The notes: a model not told the origin generated them from the sequence alone. DNA of 64,000 nucleotides from Rhodocyclales bacterium (GCA_016235805.1 JACRIY010000004.1:1-64000); one strand, 5' to 3'; shown: positions 19,945-32,620, numbered from the stretch's first letter. Numbers and translations: made by a program.

Positions 19945-20730
19945 TTACATGACTTCGCCACCGGCGATGGCGATGGATTGTCCGTTGATGCTTGCCGCGC
20001 CCTCGCCGCACAGCCAGAGCACGCTGTCGGCGACTTCGTCGGGCGTGACCAGCCGCTTCATGGGATTGCCCTTCGCCAGTTCGGCGCGCGCCTGCGTTTC
20101 GTCGCGGCCGGTCTGCGCGGCTATGTTCGCTGCGGCGCGGGCGACGATGTCGGTATCGGTGTAGCCGGGGCAGACGGCGTTGAAGGTGATGTTCTTCGCG
20201 GCGAACTCGAGCGCCAGGGATCGCGTCAGGCCGATCACGCCATGCTTGGCCGCGCAGTAGGCGGATACGTAGGCATAGCCGACCAACCCCGCCGTGCTGG
20301 CGACGTTGACCACCCGACCCCAGCCGGCGGCGAGCATGTCGGGCAGCGCGGCCTGCGTGCAGTGGAACACGCCGGCGAGGTTTACCGCCAGCATGCGTTC
20401 GAAAAGCTCGGCGCCGGTCTTGCGAAAGGGGGCGCTCTCGGCCTGGCCGGCGTTATTGACCAGCACCGTAATCGGGCCGAAGCCTTCCCTCGCCGCCGCC
20501 ATCGCGCGTTCCACAGCAGCACGATCGGCAACCTCCATGGTCACGGCGCGACAGCGCTGCGCGCCGCCCAGTCGTGACGCAACGTCGGCAAGCGCCGTCG
20601 CATCGCGGCCGGTGATGGTGACGCGATAGCCCGCGCCGACCAGGGCCGCAGCGATTGCGGCGCCTATGCCGCGACTGCCGCCGGTCACCAGCGCATGCCG
20701 TCCCTGCGTGCTCACGCCGGCCTCAGGCAT
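19945..20730 (-). CDS. SDR-family oxidoreductase (probable 3-hydroxyacyl-CoA dehydrogenase role)
   Basis: 261 residues. Classical short-chain dehydrogenase: cofactor motif TGGSRGIG (16-23), NNAG (92-95), catalytic Ser145, Tyr158 and Lys162 in YCAAK, and a C-terminal [12 protein letters not shown]. In the aerobic 2-aminobenzoyl-CoA clusters of Azoarcus an SDR and an enoyl-CoA hydratase follow the monooxygenase/reductase, and the order here is the same. That the substrate is a 3-hydroxyacyl-CoA is inference from context. It overlaps the upstream flavoenzyme gene by eight bases. Confidence 0.9.
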   Translation of the reverse strand: MPEAGVSTQGRHALVTGGSRGIGAAIAAALVGAGYRVTITGRDATALADVASRLGGAQRCRAVTMEVADRAAVERAMAAAREGFGPITVLVNNAGQAESAPFRKTGAELFERMLAVNLAGVFHCTQAALPDMLAAGWGRVVNVASTAGLVGYAYVSAYCAAKHGVIGLTRSLALEFAAKNITFNAVCPGYTDTDIVARAAANIAAQTGRDETQARAELAKGNPMKRLVTPDEVADSVLWLCGEGAASINGQSIAIAGGEVM

Positions 20731-23026
20731 TCAGCGCGAGTTGGGCCGCGCGCTCGAGGTTGCGTTCGAGCTGGATCTTCCCGCCCTGATACTGTTTGGG
20801 CCAGGCCACGTCCCTGACACCCTGCTCCGCTGCCGCATGCAGGGTCCAGGCCGGATCCGCCAGATGCGGGCGGGCCAGCGCGCAAAGGTCGGCGCGACCG
20901 GCAGCGATGATGGTATTGACGTGATCGGCCTCGAAGATGTTGCCCACCGCGATGGTCGGCACATCGAGTTCGTTGCGGATCTGGTCGGAGAACGGCACCT
21001 GGAACATGCGGCCATAGACCGGCGCCTCGTCCTTGCTGACCTGGCCCGACGAGACGTGGATGATGTCGGCGCCCGCCGCCTGGAACAGCTTCGCCACTTC
21101 GACCGAATCGTCGGGCGTGATGCCGCCAGGTACCCAGTCGTGGGCCGAGATGCGCACTGACATCGGCTTCTCTGTCGGCCAGACGGCGCGCATGGCCTTG
21201 AACACTTCCAGCGGGTAGCGGCAGCGGTTTTCCAGACTGCCGCCGTACTCATCCGAACGCCGGTTGGTCAGAGGCGAAATGAAGGACGACATCAGGTAGC
21301 CGTGAGCGGCATGGAACTCGACCATGTCAAAGTCGGCGCTGGCGGCACGGCGCGTCGCGGCGACGAAGTCCGCCTTGACGCGATCCATATCGGCACGCGT
21401 CATTTCGCGCGGAACTTGCGAGGTGCCGGCGACATAGGGCAGCGACGAGGGCGCGATCAGAGACCAGTTGCCGGAATCCAGCGGCTGGTCGATGCCGTCC
21501 CAGGCCAGTTTGGTCGATCCCTTGCGCCCGGCGTGGCCGATCTGCAGCGCCATCTTCGCCGCACTGTTGGCGTGAACGAAATCGACGATGCGCTTCCAGG
21601 CGGCAGCCTGCTCGTCGGTCCATATTCCGGCGCATCCCGGGCTGATGCGGGCATCGGGCGCGGTGCAGGTCATCTCGGTCATCACCAGCGCGGCGCCACC
21701 CAGGCCACGCGCCGTGTAGTGCTGGAAGTGGAAATCACCGGGCATGCCGTCGGCGGCCGAATAGGTGCACATCGGCGAAACGACGACGCGATTGGCGAGG
21801 CGCATGCCGCGCAGGCTGAACGGGGTGAACATCGGCGGCACGGCCTTCTGGCCGGGTGGCGTGGCGACCCCGCAGCGCGCGGCGAACCAGCGGTCGAAAT
21901 CGTCCGTATAGGCCGGGTCGCGCAATTTCTGGTTGGCATGGCCGACGCGCTGGCTCCCCGTGAGTACGGCGAAGGCGAACTGCTCTGGTTCCATATCGAC
22001 ATAGCGATCGACCTGCTCGAACCAGGTCATGCGGTTGCGCGCCGCGCTCTGCAGCTTGAGCGCCTCGATCTCGCGCTCGGATTGATAGCGGGCGAGACGG
22101 CTGGGCACGTCGCCCTCGCTGCTGTTAATGACATTGACCAGCGCCCGCGCATCTTCCATGGCCAGCTTGGTGCCGGAACCGATGGTGAAGTGTGCCGTAT
22201 GCGCGGCGTCGCCCAGCAGCACGATGTTGTCCTTGAACCAGCGCTCGCAGAGCACGCGGTTAAACTTGATCCAGACCGCCGAACCGCGCAGATGGCGGGC
22301 GTTCGAGATCAGCCTGGCGCCGTTCAGCATGTCGGCGAACAAGTCCTCGCAAAAGGCGATCGACTGGTCCGGATCCATCTTGTCGATGCCGGCCCTGAGC
22401 CAGGTTTCTTCTGGCGTCTCAACGATGAAGGTGGCCCATTCTTCGTTGAATTGATAGGCGTGCAGGTTGAACCAGCCCCACCGGGTTTCCTTGAAGCCGA
22501 AGGTGAAGGCATCGAGTTTCATCTTGGTGCCGAGCCAGATGAAGCGACACTTGCGCACATCAATGCGCGGATTGAAGTGGTCGGCATACTTGGCCCGCGT
22601 GGTCGAATTGACCCCATCCGAACCGATTACCAGGTCGTACTCGCGCGAATAGTCGTCCGGATCCTTGAACTCGGTCTCGAACTGCAGGCGCACACCCAGT
22701 TCCTTCGCCCTAGCCTGGAAGATCTGCAACAGCTTGAGGCGGCCAATGCCGCAGAAGCCATGCCCGCCGGAAACCAGGCGCCGTCCCTTGAAGAACACGT
22801 CGACGTCATCCCAGTGATGGAAGTTGCGCTCGATTTCTTCCACCACCCGTGGGTCGTCCTGGCGAAAGCCGTCCATGGTCTTGTCCGAGAAGACGATTCC
22901 CCAGCCGAAAGTGCTGTCAGGCTGGTTGCGCTCGATCACGGTGATGTCGGCGGCCGGGTTGGCCTTCTTCATCAAAATCGAGAAATACAGGCCGGCGGGG
23001 CCGCCGCCCAGGCAAACGATGCGCAT
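20723..23026 (-). CDS. bifunctional flavin monooxygenase/OYE-type reductase (2-aminobenzoyl-CoA monooxygenase/reductase or salicylyl-CoA 5-hydroxylase type)
   Basis: 767 residues, a natural fusion. Residues 1-370 are a group A FAD monooxygenase: [20 protein letters not shown] at the N-terminus, a DGVNSTTR block, and [21 protein letters not shown] (about 270-290). Residues about 390-767 are an old-yellow-enzyme FMN domain starting [17 protein letters not shown], with [11 protein letters not shown] and [10 protein letters not shown]. This layout and length match the Azoarcus 2-aminobenzoyl-CoA monooxygenase/reductase, which hydroxylates and then reduces the ring. The same fusion is also annotated as salicylyl-CoA 5-hydroxylase. 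The OYE part carries dispersed-motif copy 3. It is the first gene of the operon, behind a strong promoter. Confidence 0.9.
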   Translation of the reverse strand: MRIVCLGGGPAGLYFSILMKKANPAADITVIERNQPDSTFGWGIVFSDKTMDGFRQDDPRVVEEIERNFHHWDDVDVFFKGRRLVSGGHGFCGIGRLKLLQIFQARAKELGVRLQFETEFKDPDDYSREYDLVIGSDGVNSTTRAKYADHFNPRIDVRKCRFIWLGTKMKLDAFTFGFKETRWGWFNLHAYQFNEEWATFIVETPEETWLRAGIDKMDPDQSIAFCEDLFADMLNGARLISNARHLRGSAVWIKFNRVLCERWFKDNIVLLGDAAHTAHFTIGSGTKLAMEDARALVNVINSSEGDVPSRLARYQSEREIEALKLQSAARNRMTWFEQVDRYVDMEPEQFAFAVLTGSQRVGHANQKLRDPAYTDDFDRWFAARCGVATPPGQKAVPPMFTPFSLRGMRLANRVVVSPMCTYSAADGMPGDFHFQHYTARGLGGAALVMTEMTCTAPDARISPGCAGIWTDEQAAAWKRIVDFVHANSAAKMALQIGHAGRKGSTKLAWDGIDQPLDSGNWSLIAPSSLPYVAGTSQVPREMTRADMDRVKADFVAATRRAASADFDMVEFHAAHGYLMSSFISPLTNRRSDEYGGSLENRCRYPLEVFKAMRAVWPTEKPMSVRISAHDWVPGGITPDDSVEVAKLFQAAGADIIHVSSGQVSKDEAPVYGRMFQVPFSDQIRNELDVPTIAVGNIFEADHVNTIIAAGRADLCALARPHLADPAWTLHAAAEQGVRDVAWPKQYQGGKIQLERNLERAAQLALNA
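21331..21352 (+). repeat. dispersed motif copy 3
   Basis: AGTCGGCGCTGG-CGGC-ACGGCG. It lies antisense in the OYE domain of the bifunctional flavoenzyme, read as RRAASADF, a different frame from copies 1 and 2. Confidence 0.85.
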
Positions 23027-23066
23027 TGAGGTCTCCTCGACTGGCTAAACTACACAGGTTTGCGAT

Positions 23067-23094
23067 ATTTTATATCTAAAGCTTTTATTGTCAA
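23067..23094 (-). promoter_or_regulatory. promoter of the catabolic operon with flanking GCGATATTTT repeats
   Basis: Minus strand consensus TTGACA (23089-23094), 16-bp spacer, TAAAAT (23067-23072), about 40 bases upstream of the first gene. The 10-mer GCGATATTTT occurs at 23062-23071, over the -10 box, and again at 23113-23122, 51 bp away (about five helical turns), suggesting operator sites for an unidentified regulator. Confidence 0.65.
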
Positions 23095-23192
23095 CGGCCG
23101 GCACTGCCCGTCGCGATATTTTGTTCGAATACAATAGCGCTCCGGCTAAGCCCCGATCCGTGCATCGCTCCCTACATTTTCACTGAACCGAC

Positions 23193-24260
23193 ATGAAAAC
23201 CATCCTTGTTACCGGCGGCGCCGGGTTCATCGGCTCGGCATTGATCCGCCAACTGATCGCCGCCACCGACTGGCGAGTGGTCAATGTAGACAAGCTGACG
23301 TATGCCGGAAATCTCGAATCCCTAGCCGACCTCGCCGGCAATCCGCGCCATGTCTTCAGCCGCACCGACATCTGCGATCGCGCAGCGCTCGATGCCCTGT
23401 TCGCGACCCACCAGCCCTGCGGCGTGATCCACCTCGCCGCCGAATCGCATGTCGACCGATCGATCCATGGCCCTGGCGACTTCATCGAAACCAATATCAT
23501 CGGCACCTACACCCTGCTCGAAACCGCGCGCGCCTTTTGGTCGACGCTTGATACCGAGGGCAAGGCGACCTTCCGCTTCCATCACGTGTCGACCGACGAA
23601 GTGTTCGGTTCGCTGGGTGACACGGGCCTGTTCCTCGAATCCAACCCCTACCAGCCGAATTCGCCCTATTCCGCTTCGAAGGCCGCCTCCGACCACCTGG
23701 TACGCGCCTGGCACCACACCTACGGGCTGCCGACGGTCATGACCAACTGCTCGAACAACTACGGTCCCTGCCAGGTCCCGGAAAAACTGATCCCGCTGAT
23801 GATCCACAACGCCGTGTCGGACAAGCCGCTGCCGATCTACGGCAAGGGCGACAACGTGCGCGACTGGCTCTACGTGGATGACCACGCCCGTGCCCTGCAG
23901 CTCGTCTTCGAAAAGGGAACGCCCGGGGAAACCTACAACATCGGAGGCCACAACGAAAAGACCAACCTCGAAGTGGTCGATACCCTCTGCGCGCTGCTCG
24001 ATGAAATGCATCCGCGCGCCGACGGCAAGCCTTACCGCCAGCAAAAGATTTCCGTCACCGACCGACCCGGCCACGACAAGCGCTATGCCATCGATGCCGG
24101 CAAGATCCAGCGCGAGCTGGGCTGGACGCCGCAGGAAAGCTTCGAGTCGGGCATGAAGAAAACAGTACGCTGGTACCTCGACAACGCCGCCTGGGTAGCC
24201 CACGTGGTTTCGGGCGAATACCGGCAGTGGATGGATCGCAACTACGGAGACCGAACATGA
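23193..24260 (+). CDS. rfbB: dTDP-glucose 4,6-dehydratase
   Basis: 355 residues. Second step of dTDP-L-rhamnose synthesis, NAD-dependent. The Rossmann motif GGAGFIGS is at 8-15. The active-site block [12 protein letters not shown] (about 130-141) is followed by [10 protein letters not shown] with catalytic Tyr and Lys near 157-161. [15 protein letters not shown] and DHARAL are also typical. It is the first gene of rfbBACD, all with four-base overlaps, and is divergent from the catabolic operon with a 166-bp shared upstream region. Confidence 0.96.
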   Translation: MKTILVTGGAGFIGSALIRQLIAATDWRVVNVDKLTYAGNLESLADLAGNPRHVFSRTDICDRAALDALFATHQPCGVIHLAAESHVDRSIHGPGDFIETNIIGTYTLLETARAFWSTLDTEGKATFRFHHVSTDEVFGSLGDTGLFLESNPYQPNSPYSASKAASDHLVRAWHHTYGLPTVMTNCSNNYGPCQVPEKLIPLMIHNAVSDKPLPIYGKGDNVRDWLYVDDHARALQLVFEKGTPGETYNIGGHNEKTNLEVVDTLCALLDEMHPRADGKPYRQQKISVTDRPGHDKRYAIDAGKIQRELGWTPQESFESGMKKTVRWYLDNAAWVAHVVSGEYRQWMDRNYGDRT

Positions 24261-25144
24261 CCAGCACACGCGGCATCATCCTCGCCGGCGGTTCCGGCAC
24301 CCGGCTGCACCCGGTCACGCTGGCGGTTTCCAAACAGCTGCTGCCGATCTACGACAAACCGATGATCTACTACCCGCTGACCACGCTGATGCTGGCCGGG
24401 ATACGCGAAATCCTGCTGATCTCGACGCCGCTCGACACGCCGCGCTTCGAGCAACTGCTGGGCGACGGTTCGCAATGGGGCATCCAGATTCAGTACGCGG
24501 TGCAGCCCAGTCCCGACGGTCTGGCCCAAGCTTTCATCATCGGCCGCGAGTTCGTCGGAGAGAATCCGTCCGCCCTGGTGCTGGGCGACAACCTGTTCTA
24601 TGGCCACGATTTCGCCACCCAGTTGCAGCACGCCACGAAAGTCGGCGCTGGCGCCACGGTGTTTGCCTATGCCGTCAGCGATCCGGAACGCTACGGCGTG
24701 GTCGCCTTCGACGAAACGGGTCGCGCCGTCAGCATCGAGGAAAAGCCCAAGGCCCCAAAGTCGCGCTATGCGGTGACCGGGCTCTACTTCTACGACAACC
24801 AGGTCTGCGACATCGCGGCGAAGCTCAAGCCCTCGCCGCGCGGCGAACTGGAGATCACCGACCTGAACCGCGTCTACCTCGAAAAGGGCCAGCTCAAGGT
24901 CGAGATCATGGGGCGCGGCATGGCCTGGCTCGATACCGGCACCCACGAGTCGCTGCTCGAAGCCGGCCAGTTCATCGAGGTCATCGAAAAGCGGCAGGGC
25001 CTGAAGGTCGCCTGCCCCGAGGAGGTGGCCTGGCGCCAGAAATGGATCGACGACGCACAACTGGCGAAGCTGGCCCTGCCGTTGGCCAAGAGCCAGTATG
25101 GCCAGTACCTGCAGAAACTGCTGGAGCACGAGGTGCAGGGATGA
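24257..25144 (+). CDS. rfbA: glucose-1-phosphate thymidylyltransferase
   Basis: 295 residues. First committed step of dTDP-L-rhamnose synthesis (glucose-1-phosphate plus dTTP). The nucleotidyltransferase motif [16 protein letters not shown] starts at residue 6, with [25 protein letters not shown] and [17 protein letters not shown] further on. ATG 24257 overlaps the rfbB stop as ATGA; an in-frame start at 24227 lies within rfbB. Dispersed-motif copy 4 encodes VGAGATV around residue 130. Confidence 0.96.
   Translation: MTSTRGIILAGGSGTRLHPVTLAVSKQLLPIYDKPMIYYPLTTLMLAGIREILLISTPLDTPRFEQLLGDGSQWGIQIQYAVQPSPDGLAQAFIIGREFVGENPSALVLGDNLFYGHDFATQLQHATKVGAGATVFAYAVSDPERYGVVAFDETGRAVSIEEKPKAPKSRYAVTGLYFYDNQVCDIAAKLKPSPRGELEITDLNRVYLEKGQLKVEIMGRGMAWLDTGTHESLLEAGQFIEVIEKRQGLKVACPEEVAWRQKWIDDAQLAKLALPLAKSQYGQYLQKLLEHEVQG
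24640..24661 (+). repeat. dispersed motif copy 4
   Basis: AGTCGGCGCTGG-CGCC-ACGGTG, sense orientation in rfbA, read as KVGAGATV. Confidence 0.8.
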
Positions 25145-25683
25145 AGGTCATTCCCACCGCCATTCCGGATGTCCTGTTGCTCGAGCCAAAGGTTTTCGGC
25201 GACGATCGCGGATTCTTCTTCGAGAGCTGGAACCGGCGCAGCCTGGCCGAGGCCGGCATCGATGCCGACTTCGTGCAGGACAACCATTCCCGCTCGCAGA
25301 AGAACGTGCTGCGCGGCCTGCACTACCAGATCGAGCATGCCCAGGGCAAGCTGGTGCGCGTCACGGTCGGCGCCGTGTATGACGTCGCCGTCGACCTGCG
25401 CCGTTCCTCGCCCACGTTCGGCCAGTGGGTCGGCTTCGAGCTTTCCGCTGCCGACCGCCGCATGGCGTGGATACCGCCAGGCTTCGCGCACGGCTTCTGC
25501 GTCACCTCGGACACGGCTGAATTCCTCTACAAGACCACCGACTACTGGAGCCCCGCGCACGAGCGCACCCTGCTCTGGAACGACCCGCAACTGGCAATTC
25601 CCTGGCCGCTGTCCGGCGAGCCGCTGCTGGCCGCCAAGGACAAGGCCGGTGCACCGTTGGCAAGCGCGGAGACCTTCGCGTGA
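25141..25683 (+). CDS. rfbC: dTDP-4-dehydrorhamnose 3,5-epimerase
   Basis: 180 residues, full length. Cupin-fold epimerase, third step of dTDP-L-rhamnose synthesis. The motifs [11 protein letters not shown] (21-31), FVQDNHSRS and LRGLHYQ with the catalytic base His61 are present, as are PPGFAHGF and the Tyr-containing YKTTDYWSP. It is linked to rfbA by an ATGA-type overlap and to rfbD by GTGA, so the four genes are probably translated in sequence. Confidence 0.96.
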   Translation: MKVIPTAIPDVLLLEPKVFGDDRGFFFESWNRRSLAEAGIDADFVQDNHSRSQKNVLRGLHYQIEHAQGKLVRVTVGAVYDVAVDLRRSSPTFGQWVGFELSAADRRMAWIPPGFAHGFCVTSDTAEFLYKTTDYWSPAHERTLLWNDPQLAIPWPLSGEPLLAAKDKAGAPLASAETFA

Positions 25684-26546
25684 AGATCCTGGTCACTGGC
25701 TGCGCCGGACAACTCGGGCGTGAATTGAAGCGCTCGCTGGCCTGTCTGGGCGAGGTGGTGGCTTGCGACCGCCGCCAGCTCGACCTCGCCGATCCCGACG
25801 CATTGCGCGCCGCGGTGCGTGCCATCGCACCCACCGCCATCGTCAACGCCGCCGCCTACACCGCCGTCGACAAGGCGGAAACCGAGACGAATCTGGCACA
25901 GGCCATCAACGCCACGGCGCCCGGCATCCTCGCCGAGGAGGCGAAGCGGCTCGACGCACGGCTGATCCACTACTCGACCGACTACGTCTTTGACGGCAGG
26001 AAATCCGGCGCCTACACCGAGGACGACAACCCGGCACCGCTGTCCGCCTACGGTCGCAGCAAGCTCGACGGCGAGCGGGCGATCGCCGCCGCCGGAGTGC
26101 GACACCAGGTGTTCCGCACCTGCTGGGTATACGGCCTGCACGGCGCGAACTTCATGAAAACCATGCTGCGGCTCGGCCGCGAGCGCGACGAACTGCGTGT
26201 CGTCGGCGACCAGTTCGGTGCGCCGACCTGGACCCGCCACCTGGCCGATGCGACCGCCCTGGTCCTCGCCCGCAAGCACGCACCCGACGGTTTGTACCAC
26301 CTGGCCGCCGCCGGCGAGACGAACTGGCACGAGTATGCCGAAGCCATCTTCGCCACGGCGCTGCAAAGCGGCCTGCTGGAAAAAGTGCCGACGGTTCACC
26401 GTATCACCAGCGCCGACTATCCGCTGCCGGCGCCGCGCCCGACCAACTCGCGGCTCGACTGCGGCCGCTTCCGGCGCGACTTCGGACTTGGCCTGCCCGA
26501 CTGGCGCAGCGGCCTCGCCGACTGCCTGGCCGATGCGCGTTTCTGA
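25680..26546 (+). CDS. rfbD: dTDP-4-dehydrorhamnose reductase
   Basis: 288 residues. Last step of dTDP-L-rhamnose synthesis, NAD(P)H-dependent reduction at C4. Begins [15 protein letters not shown], with NAAAYTAVDKAE, STDYVFDG and the catalytic Tyr/Lys in YGRSKLDGE. The C-terminal DYPLPAPRPTNSRLDC is the usual family ending block and contains dispersed-motif copy 5 on the opposite strand. The start is GTG at 25680, overlapping the rfbC stop. Confidence 0.95.
   Translation: MKILVTGCAGQLGRELKRSLACLGEVVACDRRQLDLADPDALRAAVRAIAPTAIVNAAAYTAVDKAETETNLAQAINATAPGILAEEAKRLDARLIHYSTDYVFDGRKSGAYTEDDNPAPLSAYGRSKLDGERAIAAAGVRHQVFRTCWVYGLHGANFMKTMLRLGRERDELRVVGDQFGAPTWTRHLADATALVLARKHAPDGLYHLAAAGETNWHEYAEAIFATALQSGLLEKVPTVHRITSADYPLPAPRPTNSRLDCGRFRRDFGLGLPDWRSGLADCLADARF
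26397..26418 (-). repeat. dispersed motif copy 5
   Basis: Minus strand AGTCGGCGCTGG-TGAT-ACGGTG followed by A, inside rfbD. The protein segment (VHRITSADY) is near a conserved family motif, so part of the match could be protein-driven. Confidence 0.65.
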
Positions 26547-26648
26547 CTCACCGAGGAAACCGGAACCACATCGCGGTTTCCATTCATCCCCAGCCCCCGC
26601 GGTCCACTCCACCGAGTTGACCGCACACCACCATCCCCGGTTTTGAAA

Positions 26649-28625
<1,977 letters not shown>

Positions 28626-28696
28626 TGTCGCGACGACAGCGAAACCTCCGAAAATACGCCCATCCGAACGGCTGCCCTTCCCGGAATAGTTGACCC

Positions 28697-29953
28697 ATGT
28701 GGACCCGCCCCGAACACTCGGAAATGATCCAGCCCGCTCAACTGGTGGTCGGCCTGTTTGTCGACATCGATCTCCCCTGGGGCGCGCACCCATTTCTTTA
28801 CAGCAAGTTTTGCATCACCAGTGTTGAGCAGATCGCCGAGATCCGCGCCCTGGGTCTGGCACATGTCAAGTACTATCCGAACAAGAGCACCGCCACTCCC
28901 GGCCCGCTGCCCGACCATCCGCCATTTCAGACGGAACTTCCGGCAAAAGGCGACACCCGGAGCAACTTCGAGGAACAGAAGCGCGCCAGGTTGCAGGCGC
29001 AGAAGGACGACGCCAGGCGCGCCGAACGGGGTTGGGAGACTGCGGCAAAGCAGACCCGTGAAGCGCTTGCCGGCCTGAAACAGAGCCCGAAACAAGCGGG
29101 ACAACTGCTCGCCAGCCTTTCCCGCGAAACCGCCGACAAGGTGTCGGCCGGCGGTGAAATACTGCTTCACCTGCTGGGCGACAAGAAGGACGAAGGCCCC
29201 CAGTTTCACGCCCTGAACACCATGACCCTGGCGATGGTCCTGGGCAAAGCCCTCAAGCTGGGCGCCGGTGAACTTGCCGACCTGGCACTGGGCGCGCTGG
29301 CACATGACATTGGCAACATCAAGATTCCACCCCACCTGCTCAAGGCAAAGGTCCGAGCCAAGCACGAAGAGGACTTCTACCGCGCCCATGTTCACTACGG
29401 CGTCGACATCGCGCGCGAAACCGGAGTTTTTTCACCCCGAGCGCTGGCGATCATCGAAGAACATCACGAATTTCTCGACGGCTCCGGCTTTCCGCGCGGC
29501 ACGAAGAAACTCGCCCCCCTGGCGCAAATTGTTTCCCTGGTGAATCGCTATGACCGCCTGTGCGGCCCGGAGTCGCCGGAAAAGACGGCGCTGATGCCTG
29601 CCGAGGCTTTGTCCGTTCTATTTGCCCGCGAAAGCGGCAAGTTCGACCAGAAACTCCTCGGCCTCCTGATAAAGTCCCTCGGTGTCTATCCGCCAGGAAC
29701 CATAGTCATGCTCAACGACGGTTCGCTTGGCTTGGTCGTTTCCCCGGGCCGGCAAAGTCTGCGTCCGGAGATCCTGATCTACGATCCGGACATCGACAAG
29801 AAGGATGCGGTGATCATAGACATGAGCGAGGTTCCGGAACTCAAGATCGAGGAAGCCGTCCGACCCGAGTCACTGCCAATGGATGTACTGCTCTGGCTCA
29901 ACCCTCGCCGCAGGCTCTCCTACTTTTTCTCCACGGAAGTGGCTGCCGACTGA
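28697..29953 (+). CDS. DUF3391/HD-GYP domain protein with degenerate active-site positions
   Basis: 418 residues. An N-terminal DUF3391-like domain (about 10-75, QLVVGLFVDIDLPW) is followed by a charged coiled-coil-like linker (about 95-150) and an HD-GYP-like domain (about 175-300). HD-GYP proteins hydrolyse cyclic di-GMP. Here the motifs read AHDIGN rather than HDIGK, HHEFLDGSGFPRG with GFP for GYP, and LVNRYD where the family usually has an Asp metal ligand before the YD. Activity may therefore be reduced, or the protein may act as a receptor. It sits between parE and parC (10-bp nominal gap to the parC-frame TTG, 48 bp to its ATG). Confidence 0.87.
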   Translation: MWTRPEHSEMIQPAQLVVGLFVDIDLPWGAHPFLYSKFCITSVEQIAEIRALGLAHVKYYPNKSTATPGPLPDHPPFQTELPAKGDTRSNFEEQKRARLQAQKDDARRAERGWETAAKQTREALAGLKQSPKQAGQLLASLSRETADKVSAGGEILLHLLGDKKDEGPQFHALNTMTLAMVLGKALKLGAGELADLALGALAHDIGNIKIPPHLLKAKVRAKHEEDFYRAHVHYGVDIARETGVFSPRALAIIEEHHEFLDGSGFPRGTKKLAPLAQIVSLVNRYDRLCGPESPEKTALMPAEALSVLFARESGKFDQKLLGLLIKSLGVYPPGTIVMLNDGSLGLVVSPGRQSLRPEILIYDPDIDKKDAVIIDMSEVPELKIEEAVRPESLPMDVLLWLNPRRRLSYFFSTEVAAD

Positions 29954-30001
29954 AACGCCGCTTTGTCCGGACCGCCGATACCGACTCAACCGACCGAAAC
30001 A

Positions 30002-32341
30002 ATGAATACCGACTATCCCGACCTGTTCGATGCGCCACCGCCGGCACCGCCCGCCGCTCCGCCCGCCGCCGAAGACGACGGTTCCACGTTGCCGCTCGAT
30101 ACTTACGCCGAACGCGCCTACCTCGCCTATGCCATGAGCGTGGTGCGGGCGCGCGCCCTGCCACAGGTGGAAGACGGCCTGAAGCCAGTGCAGCGCCGCA
30201 TCTTGCACGCGATGAACGAAATGCGCCTGGCCGCGAGCGCCAAGCACGTCAAGAGCGCGCGCGTGGTCGGCGACGTGATCGGCAAATACCATCCGCACGG
30301 CGATACCAGCGTCTATGACGCGATGGTGCGCGTGGCGCAGGATTTCACGCTGCGCTACCCGTTGGTCGATGGCCAGGGTAACTTCGGCTCGCGTGACGGC
30401 GACGGCGCCGCGGCGATGCGCTACACGGAATGCCGCCTGACGCCCTTCGCCGATTTGCTGCTGGGGGAGATCGATCGCGGCACGGTGGATTTCATCGCCA
30501 ACTACGACGGCTCGATGACCGAACCGCAACTGATGCCGGCGCGCCTGCCGGTGGTGCTGTTGAACGGCGCTTCGGGCATCGCCGTCGGCATGGCCACCGA
30601 GATCCCGCCGCACAACCTGCGCGAAGTCGCCGAGGCGGCGCGCCTGCTGATCAGGAAGCCGGAGGCACTGCAGGAAGATGTGCTGGCGGTCAGGCCGGGA
30701 CCGGATGTCCCCGGCGGCGGCCAACTCATCACGACTCCCGCCGACATCCGCGACGCCTATGCCAACGGCCGCGGGTCCCTGCGCATGCGCGCGCGCTGGC
30801 GCATCGAGGAACTGGCGCGCGGCCAGTGGCGCGTAATCGTGTACGAACTGCCGCACGGCGTTTCGGTGGCCCAGGTGCTGTCCGAGATTGAAGGTCTGAC
30901 CAATCCGCAGCCGCGCGCCGGCAAGAAGGACGTCAGCCAGGAACAGAAGAACCTCAAGGCCCTGGTGCTCGGCGTACTCGACAGCGTGCGCGATGAATCG
31001 AGCGACCAGCAAGCGGTGCGCATCATGCTCGAACCCAAGAGTTCGCGCATTCCGCAGGACGAATTCATGGCCGTGTTGCTGGCCCACACCAGCCTCGAAT
31101 CCAGCGTCTCGGTGAACCTGACCATGGTCGGCCGCGACGGGCGGCCGCAACAGAAAAATCTGCTGACCATCCTGCGCGAATGGATCGACTTCCGCTTTGC
31201 CACCGTGGAGCGCCGCACCCGCCATCGCCTGGCCGAAGTGCTGCGCCGCGTGCACATCCTCGAAGGCCGCATGACGGTCTTCCTCAGGATCGAGGAAGTG
31301 ATCAAATGCATCCGCGAATCCGACGAACCCAAGCCGGACCTGATGGCGCGCTTCGGCCTCACCGAAATCCAGGCCGAGGACATCCTGGAAATCCGCCTGC
31401 GCCAGTTGGCGCGCCTGGAAGGCATCCGCATCGAGAAGGAACTCGGCGAGTTGCGCGTCGAACACGGCCAACTCACCAAGCTGCTCGACTCGCGCAGCGA
31501 GATGACCAAGCTGATCCAGAAGGAGATCGCCGAAGATGCGAAGCGCTTCGGCGACGACCGGCGCACCCTGCTGGAAGCCGTGACGCCGATCTCCCAGGGC
31601 GAGATCGCCGTGCCCGACGAACCGGTCACCGTGATCATCTCCAAGAACGGCTGGGTGCGCTCACGCCAGGGCCACGGCATCGACCCGGCCGGCATCACCT
31701 ACAAGACCGGCGACTTCCCATGGCTGGTGGCGGAGACGCGCACCGTCTGGCCGCTGATCGTAATCGACAGCAACGGCCGCAGCTACAGCGTGAAAGTCTC
31801 CGACCTGCCGGGCGGGCGCGGTGACGGTGCGCCGCTCAACACCATGATCGACTTGCAGGAAGGCGGAAAGATTGCGCAGGCACTGACCGCGCCGCCGGAA
31901 AGCAAGTACCTGGTGGCCGGCACCCTGGGCTATGGATTCGTCGCCAGCGTGGCCGACATGGTCTCCCGCAACAAGGCCGGCAAGGCCTTCCTTTCCCTAG
32001 AGAAAGGCGAGGCGCCGCTGGCACCGGCTCCGGCCATCGGCGACAGCGTGGCGGTACTCACTCGCGCCGGCCGCCTCCTGGTCTTCCCGCTGGCGGAACT
32101 CAAGGAAATGGGCAAGGGCAAGGGCCTCATGCTTATCGACCTGGTGAAGAACGACGAGGTCGTCGGCGTCGTCGCCAGCGGTGGCCAAGCGCTGCTGATC
32201 GCGGGTAGCGGGCGCGGCGGGAAAGCCACGCAGCAGACACTCGATGCGCGAGCCCAGACCGGCTACAAGGCGGCGCGCGCACGGCGCGGACAGGAAGTTC
32301 CGCTCAAATTTAAACCCCTGAGCCTCCAGCTCGACAGTTAG
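30002..32341 (+). CDS. parC: DNA topoisomerase IV subunit A
   Basis: 779 residues. DNA breakage-reunion subunit of topoisomerase IV. A short Pro/Ala-rich leader precedes [20 protein letters not shown], and [16 protein letters not shown] follows. The quinolone-resistance region reads [16 protein letters not shown], with Thr at the first hot-spot position. The catalytic Tyr is in RYTECRLTP (about residue 141). A coiled coil (about 420-480) and a C-terminal beta-propeller-like region follow. ATG 30002 is preferred over an in-frame TTG at 29963. Confidence 0.96.
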   Translation: MNTDYPDLFDAPPPAPPAAPPAAEDDGSTLPLDTYAERAYLAYAMSVVRARALPQVEDGLKPVQRRILHAMNEMRLAASAKHVKSARVVGDVIGKYHPHGDTSVYDAMVRVAQDFTLRYPLVDGQGNFGSRDGDGAAAMRYTECRLTPFADLLLGEIDRGTVDFIANYDGSMTEPQLMPARLPVVLLNGASGIAVGMATEIPPHNLREVAEAARLLIRKPEALQEDVLAVRPGPDVPGGGQLITTPADIRDAYANGRGSLRMRARWRIEELARGQWRVIVYELPHGVSVAQVLSEIEGLTNPQPRAGKKDVSQEQKNLKALVLGVLDSVRDESSDQQAVRIMLEPKSSRIPQDEFMAVLLAHTSLESSVSVNLTMVGRDGRPQQKNLLTILREWIDFRFATVERRTRHRLAEVLRRVHILEGRMTVFLRIEEVIKCIRESDEPKPDLMARFGLTEIQAEDILEIRLRQLARLEGIRIEKELGELRVEHGQLTKLLDSRSEMTKLIQKEIAEDAKRFGDDRRTLLEAVTPISQGEIAVPDEPVTVIISKNGWVRSRQGHGIDPAGITYKTGDFPWLVAETRTVWPLIVIDSNGRSYSVKVSDLPGGRGDGAPLNTMIDLQEGGKIAQALTAPPESKYLVAGTLGYGFVASVADMVSRNKAGKAFLSLEKGEAPLAPAPAIGDSVAVLTRAGRLLVFPLAELKEMGKGKGLMLIDLVKNDEVVGVVASGGQALLIAGSGRGGKATQQTLDARAQTGYKAARARRGQEVPLKFKPLSLQLDS

Positions 32342-32428
32342 TCATTGATGCTAGAATCCTCAAAGAATCAGCCTAACGGTCACGATACGCGGTCACCCGC
32401 GACGCTCGCCGCCCACGGAGAATAAAAA

Positions 32429-32566
32429 ATGCTTTTCATCCTCTATTACGTCATCGCCATCGTCGTGCTGGTCATGCACTTCACCGGAGTACTGGCCCGC
32501 TACAACATGGAATGGCTGATCCTGGTGCTCGCCGTCACGGTATTCCCGGCGGTCATCTACCTCTAG
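32429..32566 (+). CDS. 45-residue hydrophobic membrane peptide, unknown function
   Basis: A short frame with a GGAG ribosome site eight bases before ATG 32429. Residues 2-20 (LFILYYVIAIVVLVMHF) and about 28-45 (WLILVLAVTVFPAVIYL) are two membrane segments joined by TGVLARYNME. An extended -10-like TGCTAGAAT lies at about 32349-32357, after the parC stop. A GC-rich inverted repeat (CCGGCGCCG/CGGCGCCGG, about 32586-32614) follows. I do not recognise the peptide. Ribosome site, membrane design and intergenic position support it as real, but there is no homology evidence here. Confidence 0.55.
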   Translation: MLFILYYVIAIVVLVMHFTGVLARYNMEWLILVLAVTVFPAVIYL

Positions 32567-32620
32567 CGCAAAAACGCCGTATCCCCGGCGCCGACTTTCT
32601 CGGACGGCGCCGGACACTCC

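Noticed and set aside
29870-31471. 533-codon minus-strand frame opposite parC
   Set aside because: Same reason: an antisense shadow of a well-defined essential gene, with no recognisable motif.
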